Source: Pelecanus crispus
Taxonomy: Eukaryota > Chordata > Aves > Pelecaniformes > Pelecanidae
NCBI RefSeq assembly: GCF_030463565.1
Contig: NC_134676.1
Coordinates: 24,284,728-24,348,727 of the forward strand
Direction: 5' to 3'
Length of the DNA: 64,000 nucleotides
The notes beneath the pieces were generated by a model. It was not told the DNA's origin. It worked only from the letters and a program-made list of their open reading frames with translations, and searched no databases. A program made the translations under genes and the position numbers. Of this stretch, positions 12,501 through 25,312 are shown in pieces (the stretch's first letter is position 1; each line of letters opens with the position of its first letter).

Positions 12501-12585
12501 CGGGGGAAGGAGGGTTAACTTTTTTTTTTAACTCAATCTCGTTGCTTTTATAAAGATTTTTATCTCCTAGTCTGTTTTTCAGCAG

Positions 12586-12785
12586 GTTTTCAAAGACGCT
12601 CAGATACTATAACAAGGAGGCATTTCCCACATGCTGCTCACAGGATGGACTACATGGACTTTGAGGATGATAGCCGTGGATGGCGGTTTGATATGGACAT
12701 GGTGATAATCTACATTTATTCAGTCAACTGGGTAATAGGATTTATCGTGTTCTGTTTTCTTTGTTATTTCTTTTTCCCTTTTTAG
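12586..12785 (+). CDS. RNF180: RNF180 last coding exon (C-terminal tail anchor)
   Basis: RNF180 (Rines) is a RING-type E3 ubiquitin ligase held in the ER membrane by its C-terminus. This exon encodes the segment after the RING region: an arginine-rich stretch ([14 protein letters not shown]), then [13 protein letters not shown], then a hydrophobic tail anchor ([20 protein letters not shown] and onward to FFFPF) ending at TAG 12783-12785. It matches the vertebrate protein closely to its last residue. The acceptor is a NAGNAG (CAGCAG at 12580-12585), so the exon starts at 12586 or 12583. Both give phase 1 and differ by one codon. The RING and N-terminal exons lie upstream of the window. Confidence 0.95.
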
Positions 12786-13245
12786 TCTGTAGTAATCACA
12801 GTTAAGGAAGACAGCAGTTATGTGAACCACAATAATGTGAATAGAAAAAACTTGAAGAAGGCAAAACTTTTGTTTGATACTGTGTTTTTGTCATTCAGAA
12901 CTGTAATAGACTGCATCAAGCATGCTGTGAGGCTATTTGATACTTCTGCTATGTGTGACAAAGTACTTGAGTTTGGTTCCAAATACAACGTGAAATCCAG
13001 ATCATACTCCGTTCAGTGGGAGTTTTGCCTTGATTTTGGTGGGAACAGGATTTACCCCTAATGTATAAAATAATTACTCTGTAGAAATGTAGAATACTGC
13101 TTGTTCTTAGGGGAGTTCTGTGTACTACAAGCGAATATGATCCATAGAGTCGTTTTGGGGTTCGACTCTGTTGACACACTTTGCTCACTCATTGGTGCTT
13201 CAATTCTTCATACATAAAAAGCAATAAACATGCTTCCCATTTACA
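12786..13245 (+). other. RNF180: RNF180 3' untranslated region with AATAAA
   Basis: Sequence after the RNF180 stop codon. The first canonical poly(A) signal, AATAAA, is at 13223-13228, which predicts cleavage near 13240-13250. The open frame at 12822-13061 lies inside this UTR and has no recognisable product. Longer UTR forms cannot be excluded. Confidence 0.6.
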
Positions 13246-16200
13246 GTCAGATCTTTGGGGAATAGGAGATTATAAGCATTGCAGTGCTGCACCATGCATT
13301 ATATAGACATCTGAGCTATTTCAATGGTATAATCCAAATCCTGGAAAATTTTGACAATTGATAGGCTGTCAGCATTCTACTGTGGAGATGTGCTGTATGC
13401 AATGCCTGAAATTTTGAGCCTATTAACCAAAAAGAAATGATACTGCACACTGTGCTGACAGTTCATCTTTTCAGCAAATGGCAATCAGAAGGAATCAACT
13501 AACAGCTCCAAGTTCTGCACATTAAAGGGACCATTTTTGTGCAGATTCCCAGAATAGCACTGTACCTTTTTTTACCCATCCAGATGAGTGTGTTTGGATC
13601 CAGCAAGACAGCTAATGGAGGGCAAGCAGCAGGCCTGCTAGCTATGACGCTGTGAGACACTAACCCCAGTAAATATTGGAGAAAGAAGCATTCTCCAGCA
13701 TAAGAAATCAGTATCATTATTAAATTGCTGTAACAATTTGAGGATACTCTCAACTGTGGGCTCACCAGGACTATGTGTCTCCAGGGAGATCACATAAGAG
13801 GACACAGTATTTATTTGCACCTTTCACGTGGAACAATTCTAAAGCACTTTATAGTTATTCTATATATAGTTTGCTGAGTTACAGTACCAAACTGCAGCCA
13901 GTTCAGCAATCATCCCATACTTGCTGCTTTACACAGTATTTTCAAATGAAAGTGAAAGAGCACCTATTAAATTATAAAAAGGATATTAGAAAATATTGCA
14001 GGAATCAGGTGCTGAAGAATGGTACTAGGTAGTTCAGGGGCTTACTTTTCAGGAAGGTACAAGGAAGTTTTTATTTCTAAGGGCATGACCCTGCAAAGCA
14101 CACTGGTTTCATCTAGAAAAGCATGTGAGTTCCTCTGGTATTGGGCTTTGTGTGGGAGACCTGTGGTTTTTCAGTAGGTGGTGTACTCCCCTGTTCTAGC
14201 AGAGAACAAGGAGAAATGTGTTGTGGAAGGTGCCATCTGCCAAATGTGATGGAATGGAATGAATTCAGGGGTTTTATTAAGCATGTGCTTCTGCTTCTTT
14301 ACTGGAGCAGGGCCAGCATGGTCAGTCTCTTACAGGCTATAAAGTGATCAGGACCAGAAACTTTCACTTAATCTGAAAAACAGCAGTAAATCAGCTATTA
14401 ATATTTAGTTTTCTTACAGACTGCATAAAATAATCTCTTTGAGAATATATGTGTAGAATTAAAAATTACAAGTCTTAAATAAACTGATTGGACTAAATAA
14501 CTTTTGCCATCTTTTTTTAATATATGCAAATTTAAGGAGATGTAGTAATTGAAATTCACCATCACTACGTAGTCATGATTGTGACAGAAATGCATTTTCT
14601 GTAATTACAGTATATCTAGTTACATTGTCTCTACCTAAAGGTGATTGGCTCTACTACTGGTGGCATTAGACATAACCTTTTAAAAGCTTTAAGGTTGTAG
14701 TAAAGCACTTGGTGAATTTCCCTCATTATATCGATACAAACAAGTGTTTTAAAAGTTAGGGGGTTTAGGTCACAGGCTCATGTTTTGCTACATGCAGATG
14801 TGTAGGTCTGTATGTTCAAATATTCTCAATAATTTTAAACATTTTTCTCATCTGTGCCAGGACTGGGATTCTAGCTGCAATTTTTGTTTGTCTCTCTAAT
14901 CTTATTAATATACTGCTCCTATCTCAGCAAAGAGAGGGACTGATTCACCTATTAAGCCAAAATTGCTTCTACTTTTTGATCTCAGAAAATACTAAAATAA
15001 AAAGATGGGATGAAAGACTACTTTAACTTAGCTGACATAGTCTGAAATTCCAGTATAATGTAATTTAACACTATTTAACCAGGATATCTGATAAAGCAAT
15101 ATCCTTAACTATATATTCCAAAATATATTGAGACATAAGAAAAACAATATAGGTGCTAACTAATTATATAAGAAAGAGTTACTTACATCATTTTTATAGC
15201 ATGTTACCATGGTTTTATTCTGAAAAAGGCAACAAAGGAGAGAAAAAAATCCAATGTAGTATTGGCCCCTTTTGTACATTTACAGCAAGAATTGATCACT
15301 GAGGGTGACTGCATTTCCTGAATTTAGTAAGTCACAATTTTGTATGGCATTTCTAACTGTGTGACTCTACCTTTCTGTGAGGCCTAAACAATGTATTTTT
15401 TTCTTGGGCTATATTGGTTTAGTTTATATTGGTTGTTACTAATTCCAGGTGACTATTAGTTTTAAAAGATTACAAATGTACATAATGAAGACTGTTGCAA
15501 CTCTGAGAGACATCCTCCGTAGGAAAACACCTAAAAGGCATAGAGTTGAGGTACTTTTTTTGTCCTTTATTGCTTTTTTGAGATATGTACTTTTGTAAAA
15601 ATACAGTATCAATTCGAAGGCTCAAATTTGGTTTTCCTTGATGTATGCCTGTAAGATTCTGTTAATATCTGAGGGAGCAAGAGCAGGTCCTTTGTAAGCA
15701 ATTTTCTGTTTAAATTGATCCTGCTCTGCAAGCCTGTCTTTCTTATGTACAATAGCATTGAAATGTTTGCAATAAAATTTGAGTTGTTTGTAATATTTTG
15801 CAATCATTTCACTAGATTTTGCTTGGTGGAATTAAATTTTAATATTTTTTTCAAATCAATGTGTTGATTGTTATTCTGTCTATTCTGTTTCTGCTTGGGG
15901 TGCAGCTAGGGCTTGTTGAGTTTTTTACTACTGTGATTAACTCTTTTCATACTAGCAGCCTTTTATTTGTTTCAGTAATTTGCAGGAAACAGTCAGCTTT
16001 TGTCAGAAATCATCTTGGGGCAAGGTGTGGGTCTTAACGCATTCTGACAACTAAGAATATTCAGTGCTGGTGCTGTTAGTTCAGACCGATTAACTGTTGA
16101 AGGCAGCAGAAATCCAGGACAAGACTTAAGTTTGGCTTTGACAGGCAAAGGGACTTTGTGCACTGTCAGAAGTGTATGAGTGTCTTGCCTAGCAGTGGGT

Positions 16201-16879
16201 ATGTTTGTAGCTCTTCTACCTGCTGAAGGTCCAGTCATCATGCTTCCCTCACTGAATTAAAAAAGTAATTCCCAAGCAAAAGCTGCACAGGGAGTAGCCG
16301 CTGTGAAGCACAGCAGATTCTTTCACAGCTGTGTACCTGCACACAGAAGCTGCCATCTAAGTCAAGCCTTTACCAGTACACTACACAGACACCTGAAATA
16401 TTTACCATATGTCAACAACAGCATTACCACAGTTACTGATACTGAGATGGAAAAGGATGATGAAGAAGCAGAGTTAAGTTTATTTTTTATTTTTAGAGAA
16501 AAATAGTGCTGATAACATGAACTGCTGGGAAGAAGAGTAGCTGTTGTAGCTGTCGTGTGACAAGTAACTGTTTAGATGGTGTGTGGTGTTGCGTTTGTGG
16601 ATGTGCTTTCAGGATCTTTTGTCCTTGGCAATCCTGGCCACTTCATAACTGTGGGATGCACAGTCCCCTCTGGGGAATTCCAGGTCTGTACAAGGGGAGT
16701 CACAAGTGGACAGAAGAGATGAAGGTAGGACATCGAGAGCATTCTGCTCGTGTTCAGCCCCACACCGAGGCAGATGCTGAGAGAAAGGAGGCAAGATATG
16801 CTGTGGATTGCTCTGGGCTAGGTGTGGAGCACGACAACAAGCTCTCCTTAGAGATACCCTTTATTAGCAGAAAGTGCTA
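13246..16879. other. Intergenic sequence, no gene seen
   Basis: AT-rich unique sequence between RNF180 and the next CR1. Short chance reading frames only, with no RNA gene or repeat recognised. Confidence 0.6.
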
Positions 16880-17475
16880 AGACAGGCAGTAAGAGCGGAC
16901 AGCGAGGTGGATTTAAAACCAGCTGAACGGGCCAGCACAAAGTCTACCAGGAGGCAACTAACTAGTGGTGTACCCCAGGGGTCAAAACTGGGTTCATCAT
17001 CTTCATTCATCATCATCATCATCTGCAAGTTGCAGAGGACAAAACTGGGAGGAGTGGCTGATACACCAGAGGTTTGTGTTGCCATTCAGTGGGACCTCGA
17101 CAGGCTGGAGAAATGGACTGAAAGGCACCTCATTCAGTTAAACAAGAAGTGCAAAGTCTCGCACCTGGGAACAGCCCCATGCCCCAGTACATGCTGGGGG
17201 TCACCAAGCTCACAGAAAAGAACCTGGGGGTCCTGGTGGACACCAAGTTAAATATGAGGCAGCAATGGACCTTTGCGGGTATCCTGGGCTGCATTAGGCA
17301 GAGTGTGGCCAGCAGGTCAAGGGAGGTGATCCTTCCCCTCTACTCAGCACTGGTGTGGCCACACCTGGAGTGCTGTATCCATGTCTGGACTCCCCTGTAC
17401 CACAGAGGTAGGTACAAAGCTGCTAGACCGAATCCAGCAAAGGGACTGGAGCATCTCTCATATGAGTGATTCTGT
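16880..17475 (+). mobile_element. CR1 LINE fragment, truncated at both ends
   Basis: CR1 ORF2 pieces appear over at least two frames: SGVPQGS-like ([11 protein letters not shown], 16965-16997), then a jump to [56 protein letters not shown] and HLECCIHVW. The FADD active-site region is replaced by a short CAT-repeat expansion (about 17000-17025). There is no 3' UTR or octamer tail, so its 3' end is also lost. Confidence 0.9.
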
Positions 17476-19001
17476 GAAGTCATCACGTAAGACTTAGCAA
17501 ATTGAGGACTAGAAAATGTGGACACTTCAATAATGGGCAAATAAACCAGAAAGTTCTGAGCAGAACATCATGGTTTCCCTTAATAACACAAGGCAGTACA
17601 ATGATGGAAGAACTTGGCCCACGTTTATGTCTGTTTCTGTTCTTTTCTGTACACATCTGTAATTCTCTGGCTGGAACAATTAATTCTATTTTTTCTTTTC
17701 TCTCACTGGTGTGTTGAGTCAATACAACCAATCTCTCTTTGGGTACCAGTTCAAACTTTAAGGGGTTATCTTTCCTCCTACTTACTGAAATCTGTCGTTG
17801 TAGTCCTCTAATGGTCAAGTTCAGAAGAGTACCAAGGAAAGAATCACAAGAAACCTAGTTGTATTATTCCAGTATGAGTCATCATACAGTCAGAAATAGA
17901 TATTCAGAATTTATTATTTAAGCTTTTTATTGTTACTTAAATTTTAAAGTCGAAAATGTGAATTTTTTACATGTGAAGGTTTGAATTCAAATTTCCAAAA
18001 GCACCTCCTAATTTTGGGTGCTTCAGTTTGGCATTCCCAACATGAGGCCTTCCTTCTATAGGGACCTGATGCAGAACTGAAGATCACCTTTCTCCAAAAT
18101 AGGTTCTGTAGGATTTCTTATATTGGGAGCCAAAGCCTGATAAACCTATTTATGATGGACATTGGCAGTGATCCAGATCCCAGCAGAATCAATGGGAGCC
18201 ATCATTGTAAAGATCTAGTTTCTCATATATATCTGCAACTGGATTTTTGTCTTACAAACTTTTTCCATTACTGTAAAAGATTGTCTGATGGAATTTCTGA
18301 AATTAGTTTTCAGAATTTCTTTTGGCACAAGCAAGTTCAAATTTTATATTTACTTACATTTGATTACCCTATGACTGAAGGTAAACTAAACCTCCAGTGT
18401 CCTAGACATGTTAGGATTTCTTTGTTGCTGTGATGTAACCCAGGAAAATACATCCTGTCAGAATGAATTCAGTAAAATAACTTAGTTTAAAAAAAAAAAA
18501 AAATTAAGTTAAAAATAACCTAATAATAATCTATTTCATTTTCCATCAAACATTTTCTTTGGTTGAAATACTTCTACATTTCCAGTGAGGCATTGAAATG
18601 TAATCCTCTTTGAAAGTATTTTCCAGTGTTACTCTGTGGAAGTTTAACCATAAAATGTAATCTTTAATTTAGGACATTTTACTTGTCACTTGATAGATAT
18701 TTTTACAAAGTGATTTCTTATTTTTTAAAAAAATTATGTTCCTAAAAGAAGACTGAAGGTATGTGTAATTCCATAGTGTGATTTCACTAAAATTGTTTAA
18801 TTACAGACATAGGCTACAGGACAAACTTCGTCTCTTACACACTGAGAAAATGTGCTGAGTAAGCTGACAAATTTGATCTGAGGAATGCTTCTGGACAGGT
18901 CAACAGATTGACACTGTAGAACAAAAAGCTCAGGGCTTGCTTGTCAAGGAAAGGCTCTCAGCAGGACAGAGTTTCATAGGAGACCAAATGGCTTTCCTTG
19001 G
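17476..19001. other. Intergenic sequence, no gene seen
   Basis: AT-rich sequence ending at the solo LTR. It contains one copy of an unclassified repeat (18517-18605) and a 15-bp A-run at about 18489. Confidence 0.6.
18517..18605 (+). repeat. Unclassified repeat, copy A
   Basis: About 90 bp that match 20775-20868 at roughly 85 % by eye. Shared blocks include TAATAATAATCTATT, CATTTTCCATCAAACATTTT, TTGAAATA, TTCTACATTTC and GAAATGTAATC. Weaker similarity seems to continue downstream. Confidence 0.75.
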
Positions 19002-19571
19002 TGTCCTGGTTTCAGCTGGGATAGAGTTAATTTTCCTAGTATTTAGTAGCGGGCATTATGCTGTGTTTTGGATTTAGTATGAGAACAATGTTGATAACAC
19101 ACTGATGTTTTAGTTGTTGCTAAGTAGTGCTTATGCTAGTCAAGGACTTTTCAGCTTCCCATGCTCTGCCAGGTAAAAAAGAAAACTGGGAGGGGGCACA
19201 GCCAGAATAGTTGATCCAAACTGACCAAAGGGCTATTCCATACCATATGACGTCATGCTCGGTATATAAGCTGAGGGGAGTTGGCTGGGGGTGGAGCAAT
19301 CGCTACTCAGGAACTGTTTGGGTATCGGTCGGTGAGTGGTGAGCAGTTGCACTGTGCATCACTTGCTGTGTATATTATTATTATTGTTGTTGTTATTGTT
19401 ATTGTTGTTATCATTACTATTTTACTTTATTTCAATTATTATTGTTCTTATCTCAACCCAGGAGTTTTCTTACTCTTACTCCTCCGATTCTCTCCCCCAT
19501 CGCACCGGGGCAGGGGGAGTGAGCAAGCATCTGCATTGTGCTTAGTTGCTGGCTGGGGCTAAACCATGACA
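19002..19571 (+). mobile_element. Solo LTR, same family as the retrovirus at 41117
   Basis: It begins TGTCCTGGTTTCAGCTGGG and ends ATGACA, 570 bp, with the family's CRE (TGACGTCA, 19248-19255), TATA box (TATATAA, 19263-19269) and ATT/GTT microsatellite (about 19371-19400). No primer-binding site or internal sequence follows, so the provirus was reduced to one LTR by LTR-LTR recombination. A CTTG direct repeat flanks it (18998-19001 and 19572-19575). This is one base short of the 5-bp duplication seen at the intact element, probably because of a one-base deletion. Confidence 0.95.
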
Positions 19572-19957
19572 CTTGCCCTTCGAATGCTGCACAGGGCACC
19601 CTCTACATATTCAGATACACAGTCTTCACTGGCACTTCAGGGTCAGCTTTTGTCCTCTAATGCACAGGTGTCCCATGCAAGTCCTTGGGAGTTATCCAGG
19701 GCATCTGATGGCAGACATTTATTTCCTTTTCTTCTTCATTAAAACATTCCTGAATATTGCCAGTTTTCTTAAGGTCTTGTGCTTGACCTATGACTGCTGA
19801 ACTCTACCCAAAGGAGACAAGATAATGTGCTATTATTTTTCATTACTTTTTGCCCTTTGGGGCTGCTCTTCCATTTCAATCAGTTGATGTGCTAAGGCAT
19901 GATGTATCCCCCTGAAACTCTGAATTTACACCCAGGTTAGAATCTGTGATACTAACA

Positions 19958-19996
19958 GTACCGGATAGCGGTATTGGATAGCAGTACTGGGCAGCA
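19958..19996 (+). repeat. 13-bp tandem repeat, 3 copies
   Basis: GTACCGGATAGCG, GTATTGGATAGCA and GTACTGGGCAGCA lie end to end. A degenerate further copy follows to about 20015. Confidence 0.9.
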
Positions 19997-20774
19997 GTGG
20001 CAGGTACTGGATGCCTTCCAGCCTGGCCTAGAAAAAGGAAGGTCAGTGTTAACGGCACAAAGCTATTTTACTGACTGCTGCCTAGAAAAGAGCTGACTGT
20101 TCCCTCAGCTTTGTTCGAGGCTAATAGGAAATGAGAACAGGAACACAAGAGTGGCTTATGGACCTATTTGCTGGTTGTATCTGTGCAGATGAAAGCCCTC
20201 GAGGTCCTGGCTCAGCCTGCCTGGACCTGGTTTCCTAAGGGCTCTTAGAGGCGTAAGGCCTTTACACATTAATCTTTGGGCAGGAAAGCATGCTTCTTTA
20301 TTCAGGATTGCCTATGATACGTGAAAAACGTTACTACTGAAAAAAGCCCCATAGGATTGTTTGATATTTCAGATACATCTGTTAGCACTTCCTTTATTAC
20401 AGTAGCAGCAGTCAGTATCCTGTATGTACTTAATGAAGTAGGTTTTGAGTTTGAAAAGCCTTCTAGACCTCAGTACTACAGCATAGCCTAACCAGATGCT
20501 CCTCTGGCACCCATCAGCAGTGCTGTCTTCCCTCAGCCACATTTTTTAATGTCCGTTCTACTTCATAAAATTTGGAAAGACTCCTTCAGCTTCATGCCCT
20601 TGACATCTCAATACTAATTTACAAGTGAAATAAAACTGTTCCCATGATTTCTAGATTAATGTTATACAAGTGATACATATCACTATGATACTGTATTAGT
20701 GATGGCTTATTTAGTACTGCAGTTTGGTTTTAGGATGCAGTAATTAATACTGACTTTTCACTAGATATGATTTT

Positions 20775-20868
20775 AACTTAATAATAATCTATTCCATTTT
20801 CCATCAAACATTTTCAACATTCAGTTGAAATATTTCTACATTTCTGGTAAGGCATTAAAATGTAATCA
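20775..20868 (+). repeat. Unclassified repeat, copy B
   Basis: Second copy of the element at 18517-18605, same orientation, 2.26 kb away. It has a 5-6-bp insertion after CATTTTC. A possible partial third copy (ATTAAAATGCTAATCATGTAAT, then ACTCCAC) lies near 21040-21070. Confidence 0.7.
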
Positions 20869-21784
20869 GGCAATCACCTAAAATATACTCCACATGTAAT
20901 CTTTTATCCTCAAACGAGACGATGAAGCTGAAAAAAATGTCACCAATAAAAAGATCATGGTAAGTCATTTGATATTGATACAAACATTAAAAATTAATTA
21001 TTTAAAATCCTTTTTACTCTGTCATAAAAAAAAATGAGTATTAAAATGCTAATCATGTAATGTACTCCACTGTTTCTCAGCTGGAGAATGAGATTCAGAC
21101 TGAGCAGAAGGGAAATCTCTGTAGTCTCACTGTATTACCTTTATAAAATAAAGGATGTTAGATATTGACATAAAAATCTAGATGACCATCCTGTTCAATG
21201 AAAAGTGAAGAATAATACTTTAAAGAATCCTATGTAATCCTTTAAATGATCCCTAGTTTGGAGGTATTAACTCTTCATATAATTAGGTTGCTACCCAAGA
21301 AATATTGTTTAGATTTACAATCAAAGTGTGAGAATAACTGAAAAAAAAGCCTGTCCTTAATCCATGCAGATTATAAATCCTTGGGGATGTACATGATTCC
21401 GGAATTCATTACCAGTCATAGCATGGCATCTGATGGTGCCTGAAAGACAACACCTTCCAATTAGAAACATATGAGGTAAGAATGTCTTTGCCTTGCAGAT
21501 AGCTCTAGCTAGCTAATGTATGCATTTCAGCTGTCAGAAGTTAAACTAGTTCTAAAATAATTTTAATTAGACTTAAGGGGAGGAAGAATACGCTAATTTT
21601 CTTTTATATCTTATCAAGCAGAAAATGTTTGCAAGAAGTTAATGTTACAGGCAATTTATAGCCCTATCTGGTTCCATCTTAAAGAACTGGACCCCACTTT
21701 TTATGCTTTTAAAGATTTGTGAATTAAATTAACATAGAAGTTAATAATTAGCTGTATGGTCACAGATTTTCCAATGCATGTGGT

Positions 21785-21818
21785 GCAATTTTACATGAAT
21801 TGCAATTTTACATGAATT
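21785..21818 (+). repeat. 17-bp exact tandem duplication
   Basis: GCAATTTTACATGAATT occurs twice in succession without mismatch. Confidence 0.97.
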
Positions 21819-23812
21819 GCATGACCTACAAAATTGTCTTGATAATTATGTATTATATTCATCTAGGAGTTAAGGCTCCCAAACTCATTTTGATTTGTCA
21901 TCTAGACTGTGACTTAAATTCTAAACTACAAAAATTACATAATGGCATTAAATTACCAAGCTGTACTGGTATTTTTCTTTAATTATTCTTAACACAGGAA
22001 TATGGTGTAATGATAACAATAGCATAAATCGAGATACCCTTCTCTTTCCTTATCTATTATTCGTAAAGTGCCTTATTTTCAGAGTGACTTACAGGTCAAA
22101 TTCTCATCATTTTTAATCTCTAAAAAGAAGTTCTTCAGAACTTCCATTTTCCATGCAGAGGCTAGTAGCAACAATGTTCAATGTGCAAAGCACTTAGAGC
22201 TTCTCAAGCGAAAGGCACTTCTACAAGCACAAGATGATATCTAAATGCAAGTATTACAGTATTAATCCAACAGGTTAACACATATTTTTGGCAACAGTAA
22301 CTAAATTATCATTATTATCATAATTTAAATCAAAGGACAGCCAAATTATACATGCATGGATTGTGAAGATGCTAACTAAATTCTTTATTGACTTTAAAAA
22401 AAAACCTGCTGGTTTAGCATGTACTGCTGTACAGGAAGTTTAACATTAAAAGTTTTTCAGGATTTCTCTGTGACCCACTGGTAGAAGGAGATTTCTGGAA
22501 GATTCCCACTAGCCTCCACGTACTGCTTAGCTAAGTACCCTCAGCAGGAAAAGGAGAAAATGTCTAAACCTCTAAATAGTGCAGATAGCAAGTTGCTTCA
22601 GGCAACAAAATATAAATTACAATGTGATTTATTAAACATTTTTCTGTTTTATTTTACTCACAAGAACGACAAGTTTATTTAACATCTAAGCTTTTTAACA
22701 AATACAAGTAAAGCAATCCAGTATTTGTTGCACAAACCTAAGAGTCAAGAAACGTTTCTATTGTCAGCATCATCTGTGATCAGCAATGTGATCATAGCAG
22801 TCATACAACATTTTTGTACAAAAGGATGCTTTGTGGAGACTGTTGAGCTGTCTCTTTGGAAAAGTCTGTAAGCATAATTCAGCATTATATTAGAAAAACA
22901 GTGCAATTGTGATATATACCAAACACAAAAAATATTTTTAAATGTATTGAAATGACTCATTTTTTAGACATTAATAATGGGTAGATTTCAAAAACAGGGT
23001 AACAAATTATTTCAAACACAATGAATGGTATTGTATTTTTAAAAAATCTTCAAATGCAACAAAAACTGTGATTCATTTATGTTTCTTCCTGAAAGGTAAA
23101 GCAGTGACAGTGAATCCAACCACTGCACAGTAACTAAGTCATAGTGCACCTAAAATCAAGGACTTGAAGGACAAAATGTCAAGTCCTAGAAAAGAGAGTC
23201 TTCCAAACAGGCAAGGATGAAGTCCTGATTCAGCAATGAAAGCTGCCCACCAGCCCCTTGTTTTTAACCTACTGTTAGGAACAAATCCGGTCTCTTACTA
23301 GTCCTTTTTCTGTACCACTACCACAGCCACACTGCACCTGAAACTGCTGTGCTCTACTCCCCTTGTAGTGCAGGAATCCTCACGTGGATTAGAGCCAGCA
23401 TAGCTGGCTGTATGCAGCACTGCTTGGCATTAGGAAATCATACAGATGGCAGAGGGCATGGTCAGATGACATTGCAAACTGCCCGTCCACCGCCAGAACA
23501 GCCTCTAGGTGACTGTTAAAAAGGTAGAAATTGAGTGGCTGCAGCTTTCCAAATATTTCTCCTTTATTCCCAGGAATGAAATGTAACATAGAATGAATTA
23601 GGCCTATACTCTCCAAAGGTTCTGTGCTTATCACTGAGCATGGTAATATTTTTCCACGATTCAGTGGCCAGAGCGCTTCTGGGAAAAGGGTTGAAGTATA
23701 TCCTCCTAGAATCAAAACTTCCCTTGTCCACAGCAAAAGCCCTAAGCCCTAGCACTAGGGATGTGAGGGGGCAGCGACACTTCACTGTCAAGTGAAAGAA
23801 AGATACTGTACT

Positions 23813-23871
23813 ACGGTTGGACTCAATGAACTTAAAGGTCTTGTCCAACCTAAATGGTTCTGTGATTCTAT
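23813..23871 (+). mobile_element. CR1 3'-end fragment
   Basis: Only the last 59 bp of a CR1 are present (GGTTGGACTCAATGAACTTA, CTTGTCCAACC, ending TGTGATTCTAT). This is typical of extreme 5' truncation during target-primed reverse transcription. Confidence 0.85.
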
Positions 23872-24577
23872 CTGAATTTAAATACGTTATTAAGTATAGC
23901 AGGTGCTGTCTAAAGTCCTGTTTCACAGAAATTTAATCTTTAAGATACATGCTTTAGTCGGGGGTATATGGGAGAAGGTGAGAAGAGGCAAATGGTAGTC
24001 TTGGATATGCCTTTCACATTTTAGTCGCTGTTTCCCCCAGTCACTGTATGACTACTGTGAATCCCATTCTCCTGCATCTAATTTTCTCTCTTCTAGATAG
24101 AGGGAATTCTGTGTAAGTCCTATTTTGAATTTCAGTTCCCTTGGTAAATGCCTAACTTGAAGATCTGAGTATGTTGACACCTTGAGCCCTTTTTAATCGT
24201 GATCCTTCATGAATGCAGCTCCTAGAAAACAAATGGGTTTTGTACTTCTAAAAAAAAAAAAAATTTCAATGTTCTAAAAGCAGAAACAGTTTGATGAGGC
24301 TATTTTTAGTACATTGTGTGAGGTCCTGTAAAAATTAAATAGAGTTAATGCAGCTAAAACCACTGTCTATTTAAAACCTTATCATATTTAATTAATGCAA
24401 TAGTATATATGAATGTGCTTACTAGGGTTTTTTTGTATGTTGCTATATATAGGGAGAAGGTATAATTATAGTGCTAAGTGTATTAAAACCACAGTATATC
24501 AAAGTAAATACCTGATTAAAACTCTGGAGATACTTCTCTTTTAAGTAGGGATAAAGAAAAATAGTGGGGTGATGAGT
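23872..24577. other. Intergenic sequence, no gene seen
   Basis: AT-rich spacer between two CR1 copies. It has a poly-A run at about 24251 and nothing else recognised. Confidence 0.6.
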
Positions 24578-25312
24578 GGATTGAGAGCAGCCCTGTGGAG
24601 GACTTGGGGGTACTGGTGGATGAAAAGCTGGACATGAGCCAACAATGTGCGCTCACAGCCCAGAAAGCCAACCGTATCCTGGGCTGCATCAAAAGCAGCG
24701 TGGCCAGCAGGTCGAGGGAGGTGATTCTGCCCCTCTACTCTGCTCTGGTGAGACCCCACCTGGAGTACTGCGTCCAGCTCTGGGGCCCTCAGCACAAGAA
24801 GGACATGGACCTGCTGGAGTGGGTCCAGAGGAGGGCCACCAAAATGATGTGAGGGCTGGAGCACCTCTCCTGTGAGCACAGGCTGAGGGAGTTGGGGTTG
24901 TTCAGCCTGGAGAAGAGAAGGCTGCAGGGAGACCCTATTGCAGCCTTTCAATACTTAAAGGGTACTTAAGTACTTAAAGTACTTAAAGTCCTTAAACTTA
25001 CAAGAAAGATGAGGACAGACTTTTTAGTAGGGCCTGTAGTGATAGGACAAGGGGTAATGGTTTTAAACAGAAAAAGGGTAGATTTAGACTAGATATAAGG
25101 AAGAAATTCTTTACTGTGAGGGTGGTGAAGCACTGGAACAGGTTGCTCAGAGAGGCTGTGGATGCCCCCTCCCTGGAAGTGTTCAAGGCCAGGTTGGATG
25201 GGGCTCTGAGCAACCTGATCTAGTGGAAGGTATCCCTGCCCATGGCAGGGGGGGATGGAACTGGATGACATTTAAGTTCCCTTCCAACCCAAACGTATGA
25301 TGTGTGATCTAT
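24578..25312 (+). mobile_element. CR1 LINE, 5'-truncated, different subfamily
   Basis: An open stretch (24595-24852) encodes the ORF2 C-terminal region: [38 protein letters not shown] and [17 protein letters not shown] (24850-24852) interrupts the frame, and the tail continues in other frames (EHWNRLL-like, then a 3' UTR ending near CCAACCCAAACG). Its wording differs from the copies at 36590 and 40264, so it is a separate subfamily. A TACTTAAAG expansion (about 24962-24998) interrupts the C-terminal region. Confidence 0.93.
24962..24998 (+). repeat. TACTTAAAG-type tandem array within CR1
   Basis: Three to four copies of a 9-10-bp unit (GTACTTAAG, TACTTAAAG, TACTTAAAG, TCCTTAAAC) replace the usual CR1 sequence at this point. 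Confidence 0.9.

Larger units (their letters stand above)
7751..12585. other. Probable RNF180 intron, no gene seen
   Basis: AT-rich unique sequence directly upstream of the RNF180 last exon. It holds a perfect hairpin (8670-8699) and a short tandem array (9480-9535). A frame on the - strand at 11523-11814 ends beside a good splice-donor sequence (AAG/GTGAGT in - orientation at about 11532), but the peptide is unrecognised. Confidence 0.6.
19572..23812. other. Intergenic sequence, no gene seen
   Basis: AT-rich unique sequence. It contains three small repeats (19958-19996, 20775-20868, 21785-21818). The overlapping - strand frames near 23389-23926 have no recognisable product. Confidence 0.55.

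Noticed and set aside
13160..13175. GGTTCGACTC, resembling a tRNA B box
   Set aside because: No A box or cloverleaf can be drawn around it, and it lies within the RNF180 3' UTR.
23389..23926. Overlapping 115- and 120-codon frames on the - strand
   Set aside because: The peptides are not recognised, and one of them runs through the CR1 tail fragment at 23813-23871. They are not supported as a gene.
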